Below are positions 7,955 to 15,229 of a DNA stretch of 36,688 nt, piece by piece. Source of the DNA: CAYFZR01 sp964347835 [NCBI: uncultured archaeon] (GTDB lineage Archaea > CAYFZR01); NCBI GenBank assembly GCA_964347835.1, contig CAYFZR010000058.1, positions 1 to 36,688 on the forward strand. The letters run 5' to 3'. The notes below the pieces were generated by a model. That model saw only the letters and a list, made by a program, of their open reading frames with translations. It was not told where the DNA came from and did no database searches. How positions within the stretch are numbered: the stretch's first letter is position 1; each line of letters begins with the position of its first letter. The position numbers and the translations under genes are program-made.

Positions 7955-9185
7955 AATTCAATGTTTATGTGGAAACAGCCTCATTCGGGAATTTAAAACT
8001 GGAGACTATATAGGAAAGCCAGAAAGATGTCCTGAATGCGAAAAAGAAGATGCTAGGATAACAAAGATATACGAGGAAGACGTTGACGAAGTCTTGGATT
8101 CGGAAGAATTTAAAAAGATTCTACAAATAGTAAACAAAGAATTCACCGTTCAAGAATATGTCTTCAGGTCAAACGGAGTAGTTTTTACTCTTAAAGAAGA
8201 TAGTGACACGGAAAATCGTTTTCTAAGTGTATATGAAAAACTTAGATCATTAAACTATATCCCATGGCTAAGGCAAGGGCGCAAAGATAGCGATAGAATC
8301 ACTCTAAATGTTTCACCCCACGAAATGAAATTAGAGGGGAAAGGGATTAGGTGGAATATTGGCCTACTCATATTAACCTTTGGAACTTGTACTCTCGCTG
8401 GATATATGTGGTTCTCTAACGGAAAGATAGAAAATGCCATATTGTTCGCTGTTTCGTTACTCGCAGTAATTGGCGCACATGAAATGGCTCATGCATATAT
8501 GTCTTGGAGACATGGTGTAGCATCAAGCCTCCCCTACTTCATACCTGCGCCGCCTTTTATGCCCCTCGGCACATTTGGCGCTATTATAAGCACGAGATCT
8601 CCCATACCAAATAAGAAGGCTCTATTTGATATAGGGATAAGCGGTCCTTTAGCGGGTTTCGTAATCTCCCTTTTAGTTTTGGCTTTGGGAATAGCCCATT
8701 CAGAGATAACAACACAATCTAACATGGAAAGTGCATTTATGTTCGAGTTGCCGCCCGTGAACTTTCCTCAATTAGGCTCTATCTCCTTACCTTTAGCATT
8801 GAATATTCTTCAAAAACTCATATTAGGAAGAGTTCCAGAAGATGCTATCATTAAGGCACATCCACTATTTTGGTCTGGGTTATTTGGTCTACTAATCACG
8901 ATGCTAAACCTTGTTCCTGCCGGTCAACTTGACGGCGGACATATATGGACTTCTATCCTAAACAAAAAAGAAACTCAACTTTTTACCTTGCTCTTTGCAT
9001 TGATGATGTTGGCCATGGGCTGGTGGCTATGGGTTCTTATAATTATCTTTATGAATCATGTCGGGCACCCCGGTCCTTTAGACGAAGTAAGCGATGTTGG
9101 GAGTTTTCGCAAGATAGCGTCTGTTTTGGTTTTCATTATGTTGCTACTCTCTACTTCTTCTATTCCTATTATGCATGCGACATGA
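7938..9185 (+). CDS. Site-2-protease-like membrane metalloprotease (M50) with N-terminal zinc ribbon
   Basis: This 415-residue intramembrane zinc protease has its HExxH motif in GAHEMAHAY at about residue 181. Its second metal-ligand block is NLVPAGQLDGGH at about residue 322. The segment PLGTFGAIISTRSPIPNKKALFDIG places it in the EGY1-like group of S2P proteins. About six hydrophobic segments follow a soluble N-terminus of roughly 135 residues. That N-terminus opens with Cys9, Cys11, Cys31 and Cys34, a likely zinc ribbon. The GTG at 7938 is preferred because GGGTGA lies five bases upstream; a TTG at 7917 would add seven residues. It probably cleaves membrane-bound regulators or signal-peptide remnants, which is inference. 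It overlaps the dehydratase small-subunit gene. Confidence 0.9.
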   Translation: MKTLVEIQCLCGNSLIREFKTGDYIGKPERCPECEKEDARITKIYEEDVDEVLDSEEFKKILQIVNKEFTVQEYVFRSNGVVFTLKEDSDTENRFLSVYEKLRSLNYIPWLRQGRKDSDRITLNVSPHEMKLEGKGIRWNIGLLILTFGTCTLAGYMWFSNGKIENAILFAVSLLAVIGAHEMAHAYMSWRHGVASSLPYFIPAPPFMPLGTFGAIISTRSPIPNKKALFDIGISGPLAGFVISLLVLALGIAHSEITTQSNMESAFMFELPPVNFPQLGSISLPLALNILQKLILGRVPEDAIIKAHPLFWSGLFGLLITMLNLVPAGQLDGGHIWTSILNKKETQLFTLLFALMMLAMGWWLWVLIIIFMNHVGHPGPLDEVSDVGSFRKIASVLVFIMLLLSTSSIPIMHAT

Positions 9186-9231
9186 GGGAAATATATAAAA
9201 ATTCCTCTTTAGCATGATAGGATGTGTGCCT

Positions 9232-9702
9232 ATGGATATTGATAGAATTGAGGAGTTGATGGGCAGGCTCGAAAAGAGATTTGCCAGTGAATTATACAAA
9301 AAAGAGTACCAAAGAATCATGCAACTTAATGGCAGAGAAACTTCTCTGCAAAATAAGTATTTAGAACTCCGTAAGGAACGTTATAATTTTCATAAAGAAG
9401 GCGGTAGAAATCTTTTTGCTTTAGGAAAAGCCTCTACAAACGTTTTATCTGGATTGAGTAATCTTAAAAAAAACAAATATGAGGAGGCTGTTAATGATTT
9501 CGTAAAGGCGTCTCCTTTTCTTTTAAATGCAAAAGAAGATATGATTAAGGCATTAGAACTAGATAATGATGTTATTTATATTTTAGAGCAATTATTGCTC
9601 ATAAATAAAGGTATAAAACACAATAGAGAAGATGTTTTGTGGTTGATTGACAAGATAATTACTATAATGGACGAAGTATTGAAGGTGGTAAAAACCGAGT
9701 AG
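9232..9702 (+). CDS. Hypothetical helical protein, 156 residues
   Basis: I do not recognise a family. The protein is soluble and almost wholly helical, with heptad-like charged stretches and no signal peptide. The middle (NLKKNKYEEAVNDFVKAS) resembles a tetratricopeptide-like helix pair, so an adaptor role is possible. An ATG at 9214 would add six residues, including a hydrophobic-Cys stretch. I prefer the ATG at 9232, though no strong ribosome binding site decides it. It lies between the membrane protease and the FKBP gene in a continuous plus-strand run. Confidence 0.6.
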   Translation: MDIDRIEELMGRLEKRFASELYKKEYQRIMQLNGRETSLQNKYLELRKERYNFHKEGGRNLFALGKASTNVLSGLSNLKKNKYEEAVNDFVKASPFLLNAKEDMIKALELDNDVIYILEQLLLINKGIKHNREDVLWLIDKIITIMDEVLKVVKTE

Positions 9703-9732
9703 ATTGAATAAAATTAAAAAAGGGTGGTTTGA

Positions 9733-10464
9733 TTGAGCATTAAAGAAGGAGATTTCATCAGGATTAAATACGTAGGTAGGATTAAGGACACTAACGAGAT
9801 ATTTGACCTCAACGATGAAGATGTCGCAAAGAAAGAAGATATCTTCGATGAGGACAGGGTTTATAAACCGGCTCCAATCATAGTAGGCGCGAAGCACGTA
9901 ATAGAAGGATTGGATGAATCGCTTGTAGGCATGGAAGTCGATGAAGAAAAAAAGATAGAAGTGTTGCCTGAAAAAGGATTCGGTAAGAGAAGAGATGATT
10001 TTGTCAAAATAATACCTCTTAGCTTCTTTAAAAAACAAAAACTCAAACCATTTCCAGGAATGAAGTTGACAATTGACGGAAAACTCGCAAAGGTTCAAAC
10101 TGTAAGTGGAGGTAGGGTAAGGGTTGATTTTAATCCGGAAATGGCAGGTAAAAATATAATCTACGATATCAAAATAATTGAAAAGATAGAGGATCTTGAA
10201 GAGAAGATAAAAGCAGTTTTAGAGTTACATCTAGGGGACACAGAGGGTATATCTGAGATAAAAATAGAGAATGGAATAGCCTACATAAACTTAACAGATA
10301 AGGTTAAATTACATCCAAGAGCTCTTCATATAAAGTTGGCAGCAGCAAGCGATGCACTTAAGCATCTTAATGAATTAAATGAAATTAAGTACATAGAGAG
10401 TTTTGAGAGAGACGAGGTAGAAAAATTGGAGTCTCGAGAAGAAAGTGCACATAACCATGAATGA
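9733..10464 (+). CDS. FKBP-type peptidyl-prolyl isomerase, long archaeal SlyD-like form
   Basis: This 243-residue enzyme catalyses cis-trans isomerisation of prolyl bonds and usually also acts as a chaperone. The FKBP domain opens with KEGDFIRIKYVGRI and continues through PIIVGAKHVIEGLDESLVGM and PEKGFGKR. An insert-in-flap domain lies at about residues 85-130, and the C-terminal extension of about 85 residues is found in long archaeal FKBPs. The start is a TTG at 9733, supported by AGGGTGG five bases upstream. No signal peptide is present, so it is cytosolic. It ends the mevalonate/protease run and is followed by a T-rich stretch. His residues at the very C-terminus recall the metal-binding tail of SlyD. 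Confidence 0.92.
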   Translation: MSIKEGDFIRIKYVGRIKDTNEIFDLNDEDVAKKEDIFDEDRVYKPAPIIVGAKHVIEGLDESLVGMEVDEEKKIEVLPEKGFGKRRDDFVKIIPLSFFKKQKLKPFPGMKLTIDGKLAKVQTVSGGRVRVDFNPEMAGKNIIYDIKIIEKIEDLEEKIKAVLELHLGDTEGISEIKIENGIAYINLTDKVKLHPRALHIKLAAASDALKHLNELNEIKYIESFERDEVEKLESREESAHNHE

Positions 10465-10488
10465 AGTTTGAAATAAAAGAAATTAGGA

Positions 10489-10493
10489 TTTTT
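10489..10493 (+). terminator. Short T-tract after the FKBP gene
   Basis: A TTTTT run in an AT-rich stretch 25 bases past the FKBP stop is a plausible archaeal terminator. No stem is evident. Confidence 0.25.
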
Positions 10494-10504
10494 ATATTAT
10501 TGAT

Positions 10505-10521
10505 AAAAAAATAAGAAAAAA
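10505..10521 (-). terminator. T-rich terminator of the lipoprotein gene
   Basis: Read on the minus strand this is a run of six T, then CTTA, then seven T, starting about 15 bases after the lipoprotein stop. Such T-rich stretches without a stem are typical archaeal terminators. Confidence 0.35.
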
Positions 10522-10535
10522 GTAGGTAACCCACA

Positions 10536-11249
10536 TTATCCTTGTCCATACTGCTTCATTATTTCTTCCATGGTCATGGGCTGAGCCGGTGGAACAAAAA
10601 CACTATCTGCCGGCGCACTTAAATCTACAGAAGTGGCTATCATTTTGTATTCAGGGGTGCCCGCAATTCTTGCCTCAACGAGAAGCGGTATTAGTAGACT
10701 GGGGTGATAACATGCTCTTTGCGATGAATCGCCAAAAACATACTTGTAGCAGTATGCATTCACACCTGCGATTCTTTCCGTTCCATCGTAGAAAACGTTT
10801 TCTTTTACTTCTTCAAGATCTTCTACAGTAGATTCCCACTGAGGTTCCTCAACTTCCTCTGGTTCTTCTTCTTCTCCGCCAAAACACATCCATGGTTGTC
10901 CAGGAGATCTGGAACAGATATAAGTTGCTGTCTCCGTTGCAACCCACCTGCCTTCTGCATTAGTACTGGGATCGCTCCAATCCATCCTGATTTTCTCACC
11001 CTTTATGTAATAGGTCATTGTAGACGTTTGACCTCCGCTTGTGATCTGATAGGTTGCTTTATATCCAGAGGGTTTAGTCAGCCTTCCGAGGAAGTCACCT
11101 AATGTGTTTCTCTCAGCAGGTACCTCTGGTTTTTCTGCTGGCTTTACAGCAGGTTTCTCTTCCTTGGCTCCCGCACATCCGGATAAGAAAACAAGCCCAA
11201 TCAACAAAAGAGCAAGTATTGAGAGAATCCGAATCCGTTTTTTATCCAT
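10536..11249 (-). CDS. Secreted lipoprotein, possible LolA-like fold
   Basis: This 237-residue protein has a classic lipoprotein signal: KKR, a hydrophobic core, then FLSGC with the lipid-attachment Cys25. A Lys/Pro/Glu-rich linker follows at about residues 28-50. The globular part begins with GYKATYQITSGGQTSTMTYY and YIKGEKIRMD, a beta pattern seen in LolA-like lipoprotein carriers and in DUF4412-type proteins. A Glu-rich loop (GGEEEEPEEVEEP) sits near the middle. Several cysteines (CSRSPGQPWMC, and later CYKY and RACYHP) could form disulfides or a metal site. The frame is open to 11276, but GGAGGAGG upstream of the ATG at 11249 fixes the start. It is transcribed divergently from the secreted coiled-coil gene. 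Confidence 0.82.
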   Translation of the reverse strand: MDKKRIRILSILALLLIGLVFLSGCAGAKEEKPAVKPAEKPEVPAERNTLGDFLGRLTKPSGYKATYQITSGGQTSTMTYYIKGEKIRMDWSDPSTNAEGRWVATETATYICSRSPGQPWMCFGGEEEEPEEVEEPQWESTVEDLEEVKENVFYDGTERIAGVNAYCYKYVFGDSSQRACYHPSLLIPLLVEARIAGTPEYKMIATSVDLSAPADSVFVPPAQPMTMEEIMKQYGQG

Positions 11250-11290
11250 AGAACCTCCTCCCCAATTAAGTATCATAGAGTTTTCGAGTT

Positions 11291-11302
11291 ATACGATATA
11301 AG
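11291..11302 (-). promoter_or_regulatory. Possible TATA box for the lipoprotein gene
   Basis: On the minus strand this reads CTTATATCGTAT. It lies about 40-50 bases from the start codon, which leaves room for a short leader carrying GGAGGAGG. It is predicted by eye. Confidence 0.3.
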
Positions 11303-11353
11303 AATTTCGACTCCCATTTGTAAAATGTAACAATTACTCTCTTATCAGATATG

Positions 11354-11363
11354 CTTTATATAA
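11354..11363 (+). promoter_or_regulatory. Possible promoter of the coiled-coil/lipoprotein pair
   Basis: CTTTATATAA is the best TATA-like element in the 263-base gap between the two divergent starts. A second candidate, TTATAAAAATTTATAAAA, lies at 11387-11404 and would give a shorter leader. The rest of the gap is A-rich and holds no gene that I can support. Confidence 0.35.
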
Positions 11364-11512
11364 CAACCAATAAAGAAAATAACTCCTTATAAAAATTTAT
11401 AAAAGAAAATAAATAAAGATAAAAGATTAAAAACATAATTTTAGGTCATAAAGCTTTTTTATGGTAAAAACAAAAAATATTACAAAGAAAATTAAAAAAG
11501 GAGTGAGAAAAA

Positions 11513-12484
11513 ATGAGGTGGAAGGTTTTGCTGGTACTGTCAATATATCTCGTTGGCATGATGCCGGCGGTTCTTGCAGAAGAAGGTCAGTCAGATGTAT
11601 TGAACGTCAAGTACCTTATGCTAAGGGTAGGCATCGAGAAACGACTAGTAGCCATGGATACTACTATAAACTTCGCGCAGGACAAGGGAATCGATACAAA
11701 AAAGTTAGAGAAACAAAGAGATGATTTTGTAGATGAGTACAATAAACTGGAAGACGCTGCTAAAGAAGGGGACAACAAAAAATTCAAAAAAGCCCTTGAA
11801 AGCTTGAAAGATGCCGATAGAAAGTTCATAGAAGAAGTTAGAGAGGACGAAGAGTTAATGAGCTACGGTAAAGAGTTAAGAGAGGAAATTAAGAAAGCTC
11901 TAGAGGATAATCAGGATTACTTTGATCAATTAGAGGATGAAGCTTATAACGCCTTAGAGGATCTCATGATGGAGAAAATTGATCAAATGATTTCTAAAGC
12001 CCAAGATTTCATAGATAAGGCGAAAGATCAAGATTTAGATACAGAAGAACTGGAAGAAATCCTTTCAGAAGTAGAGACAAAGAAGGTTGAATTAAAAGAT
12101 GCCATTGATGCCAAGAACGTGAAAGAGATAAGAGAAGTCTCTAAAGAGATCAATGATCTATTTAAAGAATTCAGAGATGTTGCAAAAGGTCTTAGAGAGG
12201 ATATTTTAGCGGAAAGACTGGAAAAAATCCTCAACAAATCAAAGAACATAATAGAGAGATCAGAAAATGTTCTCGACGAACTTGAGGAAGACGGAACCAA
12301 TGTTCAGGATCTTAGAAACAGTTTGGATAAAGTAAAGGATCATGTAAATTCTGCAGAGAACTACTATGAGCAAGAAAACTATGAGGGAACAATAGAAGAA
12401 CTAAGAGACGCAAGGAAGGATTTCAAGAAATTCGTGGATAAACTCAGAGATGTCTTGAGCAAGCGCGGAGGGTCAGAAAAATGA
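11513..12484 (+). CDS. Secreted, highly charged coiled-coil protein
   Basis: No family is recognised. The 323-residue protein has a Sec signal peptide with probable cleavage after Ala22 (VLA, then EEGQ). The rest is almost entirely helical and rich in Glu, Lys and Asp. Repeated units of the type DKAKDQDLDTEELEEILSEV recur about every 40-80 residues, suggesting bundled three-helix repeats. There is no anchor, so it is probably exported and held at the cell surface by a partner. GGAGTGAG lies six bases before the ATG. The stop overlaps the next start in ATGA, so it is translationally coupled to the small lipoprotein, a plausible partner. Similar acidic helical proteins are common in archaeal surface loci. 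Confidence 0.8.
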   Translation: MRWKVLLVLSIYLVGMMPAVLAEEGQSDVLNVKYLMLRVGIEKRLVAMDTTINFAQDKGIDTKKLEKQRDDFVDEYNKLEDAAKEGDNKKFKKALESLKDADRKFIEEVREDEELMSYGKELREEIKKALEDNQDYFDQLEDEAYNALEDLMMEKIDQMISKAQDFIDKAKDQDLDTEELEEILSEVETKKVELKDAIDAKNVKEIREVSKEINDLFKEFRDVAKGLREDILAERLEKILNKSKNIIERSENVLDELEEDGTNVQDLRNSLDKVKDHVNSAENYYEQENYEGTIEELRDARKDFKKFVDKLRDVLSKRGGSEK

Positions 12485-12690
12485 GGAGTTTGCGAATAAC
12501 ATTGGCAATAATGCTGATATTGGCACTCTTCTCGGGTTGCGTAACCTCAGTTAAGGAAAAACCTGTATCAGAAAACATATTAGAAGAAATCGACGATTTA
12601 GAGAAGGACTTAGATCTATTGGAAGAATTTGATTCGACTCTTAAAGATCTTGAATCTTTAGAGGTCCCGGAAGTACCGGGTACCTATTAA
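12481..12690 (+). CDS. Small lipoprotein, 69 residues
   Basis: The N-terminus is a lipoprotein signal with Cys20 in LFSGC. The mature part is about 50 residues and very acidic, forming one leucine-rich helix (NILEEIDDLEKDLDLLEEF). It would be tethered to the outer face of the membrane by its lipid. The ATG overlaps the stop of the secreted coiled-coil gene by four bases, so the two are co-translated and may form a complex, the lipoprotein acting as anchor. That role is inferred from context. Confidence 0.75.
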   Translation: MRSLRITLAIMLILALFSGCVTSVKEKPVSENILEEIDDLEKDLDLLEEFDSTLKDLESLEVPEVPGTY

Positions 12691-12708
12691 TTTTTTGATT
12701 ATCTCTCC

Positions 12709-13194
12709 CTATTCTATAAGTTCCCTTATCTCTTTTATATGTGAAAGGTTTTCCTTCGCCAATATGGTCTTTATACTGGGATACTTTTTCTTTACAGGTA
12801 TTAAATTTTCTGATTCATTATCATCGACAAATACTATGTTATCAGGCTCGATATTATTTTTTAATAGGAAATCAGACGCTAAAATCTTATCGAACATCAT
12901 TATCTTGCTTGCCCAATCTACAAGCACGATATCCTCAGTAAAATAATGTTGTATCTCAAGAAGATTCATAATTTCGAAGATAGTATCGAAAAAATTTTGA
13001 GATGCTAGTCCTACGAAAATTTTTTTCTTCGTTAGAAAATCGAGCAGTTCACGAGTTCCTTCAAACAAAATGATCTCCCTATCTCGTTCATCTTTTACCA
13101 TATACTCTGATATCTTCTCAAATGGAGGCCTCATCATAAAGGAATCACCCTTCCATAGAGTTCCGTCTGCATCGAAGATGACTGCCTTGATCAT
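12709..13194 (-). CDS. HAD-superfamily phosphatase, MDP-1-like
   Basis: This 161-residue cytosolic haloacid-dehalogenase phosphatase has motif I DADGT with the nucleophile Asp8 and acid-base Asp10. Motif II is Ser65 in LASQN, motif III is Lys97, and motif IV is VDDNE with Asp124 and Asp125. The absence of a large cap domain fits the magnesium-dependent phosphatase-1/HAD-IIIC group, which acts on phosphotyrosine or sugar phosphates. The substrate cannot be read from the sequence. No ribosome binding site precedes the ATG at 13194, while a TATA run lies about 27-35 bases upstream, so the transcript is probably leaderless. It converges on the small lipoprotein gene with an 18-base gap. Confidence 0.82.
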   Translation of the reverse strand: MIKAVIFDADGTLWKGDSFMMRPPFEKISEYMVKDERDREIILFEGTRELLDFLTKKKIFVGLASQNFFDTIFEIMNLLEIQHYFTEDIVLVDWASKIMMFDKILASDFLLKNNIEPDNIVFVDDNESENLIPVKKKYPSIKTILAKENLSHIKEIRELIE

Positions 13195-13218
13195 AGGATT
13201 GGAGATTAGATTGGATTA

Positions 13219-13229
13219 GATATATATAT
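13219..13229 (-). promoter_or_regulatory. TATA box of a probably leaderless HAD gene
   Basis: The alternating run GATATATATAT lies 25-35 bases upstream of the ATG at 13194, the distance expected between a TATA box and the transcription start. A leaderless mRNA is therefore likely. The repeated TTGGA and ATTAGA units at 13205-13220 lie between the box and the start. Confidence 0.4.
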
Positions 13230-13317
13230 GTTGGATTGTTTGGTAGTGAAAGTTATTCATAAAAATATAAATTGTAAAGTCATTCACTATGGTTAATTTG
13301 AAATAAAAGGTAATGAA

Positions 13318-13572
13318 ATGACATGCGATCATATGAATCAAATTAAAGAAGTTAAACCTAGTGCTGATGGTTGTGAAGATTGTTTAAAAACAGGAGATAG
13401 TTGGGTTCATTTGAGAATATGTCTAACTTGTGGGCATGTTGGATGCTGTGATTCTTCAAAAAACAAGCATGCACGAAAACACTTCCAAGATACGAACCAC
13501 CCTATCATTCAATCTTTTGAACCTTTTGAAGATTGGAAGTATTGCTATATTGATGAAGAATATTTTGAATGA
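13318..13572 (+). CDS. UBP-type zinc finger protein
   Basis: This 84-residue protein consists of one ubiquitin-hydrolase-type zinc finger. The ligand set is Cys3, His5, Cys19, Cys22, Cys35, Cys38, Cys43 and His residues at 40, 51, 55 and 61. The segment ICLTCGHVGCC, followed by HARKHFQDTNHP, is diagnostic. In eukaryotes this finger binds the free Gly-Gly tail of ubiquitin; in prokaryotes it occurs alone and its ligand is not established. AGGT lies a few bases before the ATG. The double-CDGSH gene starts ten bases after its stop, so they form a likely operon. Confidence 0.87.
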   Translation: MTCDHMNQIKEVKPSADGCEDCLKTGDSWVHLRICLTCGHVGCCDSSKNKHARKHFQDTNHPIIQSFEPFEDWKYCYIDEEYFE

Positions 13573-13582
13573 GGTAACTAAG

Positions 13583-14218
13583 ATGATTAAGAAGAAATCA
13601 AAAATTGAACCAACAAAAAACGGGCCATATCGAGTTCAAAATCTTACTAATTTTAAAAATTCCAGAAGAGAGAATATTGAGACTAAACCCGAAATGTACC
13701 TCTGTAGATGTGGCGGTTCAAATAATAAACCTTTTTGTGATAGGACTCATCTAAAAATAGGGTTTACTGACAAGAAAGAGGATGATAGAGTTCCTGATAA
13801 GTTGGATAATTTTGAAGGTAAAGAAATAACTATACATGATAATAGGGGTGTCTGTTCCCATAGGGGAAATTGTTCTGACAATTTGCCTTCTGTTTTTAGA
13901 TTAGGAAAAGAACCATGGATAGATCCTAATGGTGCGAGTCCAGAAGAGATCGAAAGAGTTATAAAAATGTGTCCTTCTGGAGCATTAAGTTATACTAAAG
14001 ATGGGGTTCTCTACAAGGATCATGACCGTGAGCCCGCAATTATAGTTTCAAAAAATGGACCGTACGATGTCGTTGGTGGTCCCGAACTCAAAGATCCTTA
14101 TGGTTCAAAACCCGAATCAAAAGAACATTACACTCTTTGTAGGTGTGGTCATTCAAAAAACAAACCTTTCTGCAGCGGACAACATTGGTATGTCAAGTTT
14201 AGGGATCCAAAGAACTGA
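13583..14218 (+). CDS. Iron-sulfur protein with two CDGSH motifs around a ferredoxin-like domain
   Basis: This 211-residue protein has three Fe-S modules. The first CDGSH-type [2Fe-2S] site uses Cys41, Cys43, Cys52 and His56 (CRCGGSNNKPFCDRTH). The middle is a divergent mono-cluster ferredoxin domain (Fer4_19 type) with Cys91, Cys97 and Cys130 (CSHRGNC, MCPSGAL). The second CDGSH site uses Cys186, Cys188, Cys197 and His201 (CRCGHSKNKPFCSGQH). The canonical CDG is altered to CDR in the first site and CSG in the second, but all ligands remain. It is probably a redox or cluster-transfer protein. The frame is open to 13430, but that part overlaps the zinc-finger gene. The ATG at 13583 with GAGGTAA upstream is the start. 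Confidence 0.9.
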   Translation: MIKKKSKIEPTKNGPYRVQNLTNFKNSRRENIETKPEMYLCRCGGSNNKPFCDRTHLKIGFTDKKEDDRVPDKLDNFEGKEITIHDNRGVCSHRGNCSDNLPSVFRLGKEPWIDPNGASPEEIERVIKMCPSGALSYTKDGVLYKDHDREPAIIVSKNGPYDVVGGPELKDPYGSKPESKEHYTLCRCGHSKNKPFCSGQHWYVKFRDPKN

Positions 14219-14280
14219 CGTTAATCATTACTTTTAAAACAATTTGTAGGTCTTATTTCTCAGAGAAATTAGTATATTTT

Positions 14281-14841
14281 CTATTTCGCATAATATTTGA
14301 GCCTCTTACCGCCACATTTCCAACAATCTACCTTACCTTTTCCATTACATTTTGGGCATTCAAATTTTGGTTTAACTTCGTTAAACGATACATTAGCCAA
14401 TATATCATCACTTTCTGGCTCTCTTCCCACTAATTTTCTCAATTCATTTAAATCGCCTAAATCTACCACAAAATCATTTTCAAAGCGATTCTCACCGTTA
14501 ATTAATCTAACCCTCTCAACGTGTTCAAAAAGTTTATTGCCACTGTATCGATTTTTTGCTGTAATTTTAAGCTCTGCACTCCCAGAAATACCTTTATTTC
14601 TGACGCTTATGTCCCTAATCGTAATGAAATAATTTCCCTCTTTTTTACTTAGAACACTATCAGAGCCGTAGCTTGCACCTTCTAAATCCGGTGATAGTAA
14701 ACCATCCTTGCAATTACAACTTGCTTTACCCGATCCATTACAGATAGGACAAAATATCTTTTTCCATGCCTTTTTAAAAATTCTATAAAAATAATCAACA
14801 GCTTTGATAGATGTTGCATTGTTAGGATCTAACTTCAACAT
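14281..14841 (-). CDS. Protein with two separated DnaJ-like CxxCxGxG zinc motifs
   Basis: This 186-residue protein is not recognised as a named family. Near the N-terminus lies CPICNGSGKASCNC (Cys31, 34, 42, 44), and near the C-terminus CPKCNGKGKVDCWKC (Cys162, 165, 173, 176). Both resemble halves of a DnaJ cysteine-rich domain. About 115 residues of predicted beta structure (YFITIRDISVRN, GSAELKITAK) separate them. The N-terminal 30 residues form a basic amphipathic helix. There is no J domain, signal or membrane span. The two halves may come together to make one zinc module around the central domain. It lies alone, convergent with the CDGSH gene and divergent from the pilin-like gene. Confidence 0.7.
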   Translation of the reverse strand: MLKLDPNNATSIKAVDYFYRIFKKAWKKIFCPICNGSGKASCNCKDGLLSPDLEGASYGSDSVLSKKEGNYFITIRDISVRNKGISGSAELKITAKNRYSGNKLFEHVERVRLINGENRFENDFVVDLGDLNELRKLVGREPESDDILANVSFNEVKPKFECPKCNGKGKVDCWKCGGKRLKYYAK

Positions 14842-15039
14842 ACATTATATTTCTGTAAGAACCTTCTCTTGAATATTTTTATTGGAACTCAATAATTAAA
14901 AACTGAAATAATAGCCAAAGGAGTTTTCTCTTTTTTGATTTTTTTAATTCTCTCTAAAATTTGTGTTATTTTCCAATAATTGACAGCATCATACCAAAAC
15001 TTGATCAAATCTTATTATTAACTATTTAAAGGTGATAAA
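14842..15039. other. Intergenic region before the pilin-like gene
   Basis: This 198-base AT-rich gap separates two divergent genes. It holds a T-rich run near 14929-14946. A very good ribosome binding site, AAAGGTGAT, lies at 15028-15036, three bases before the ATG at 15040. The strength of this site fits a highly expressed structural protein. I see no RNA gene or repeat here. Confidence 0.4.
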
Positions 15040-15225
15040 ATGATAAAAGAACTAATAAAAGATGACAGAGGCATGGATGTAAAGACAGTAATAGGTATTG
15101 TTGCTAGCATAGCGATTATGGGCATCATATTGGCGTTTGCTGATTATGTGATTGGGAAGGCAAAAAAAGGTGCTGAGACCATAATAAAAGAAGGTGTAAA
15201 AGCCAGTCAAAAAGCATTGAAGTGA
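15040..15225 (+). CDS. Tiny pilin-like protein with class III (archaellin-type) signal
   Basis: This 61-residue protein starts with a short charged leader ending in Asp-Arg-Gly (DDRG). The hydrophobic stretch VIGIVASIAIMGIILAFADYVIG follows without any polar break. Arg at -2 and Gly at -1 match the cleavage rule of FlaK-type prepilin peptidases, so cleavage between Gly11 and Met12 would leave a 50-residue mature subunit. The rest is a Lys-rich amphipathic tail (KAKKGAETIIKEGVKASQKA). The next gene, four bases on, encodes a prepilin peptidase, which supports the assignment. The very strong ribosome binding site suggests high expression. If it is a pilin, it is unusually small, with no globular head. 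A simple one-span membrane peptide is the alternative. Confidence 0.65.
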   Translation: MIKELIKDDRGMDVKTVIGIVASIAIMGIILAFADYVIGKAKKGAETIIKEGVKASQKALK

Positions 15226-15229
15226 TTCA

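Noticed and set aside
9592-10098. 168-codon minus-strand open frame
   Set aside because: It is antisense to the FKBP gene, whose domains and strong ribosome binding site are clear; the predicted protein is Phe/Tyr-rich shadow sequence.
11461-11724. Plus-strand frame starting MVKTKNITKK
   Set aside because: It runs in another frame over the signal peptide of the secreted coiled-coil gene and ends without recognisable features; the GGAGTGAG site belongs to the ATG at 11513.
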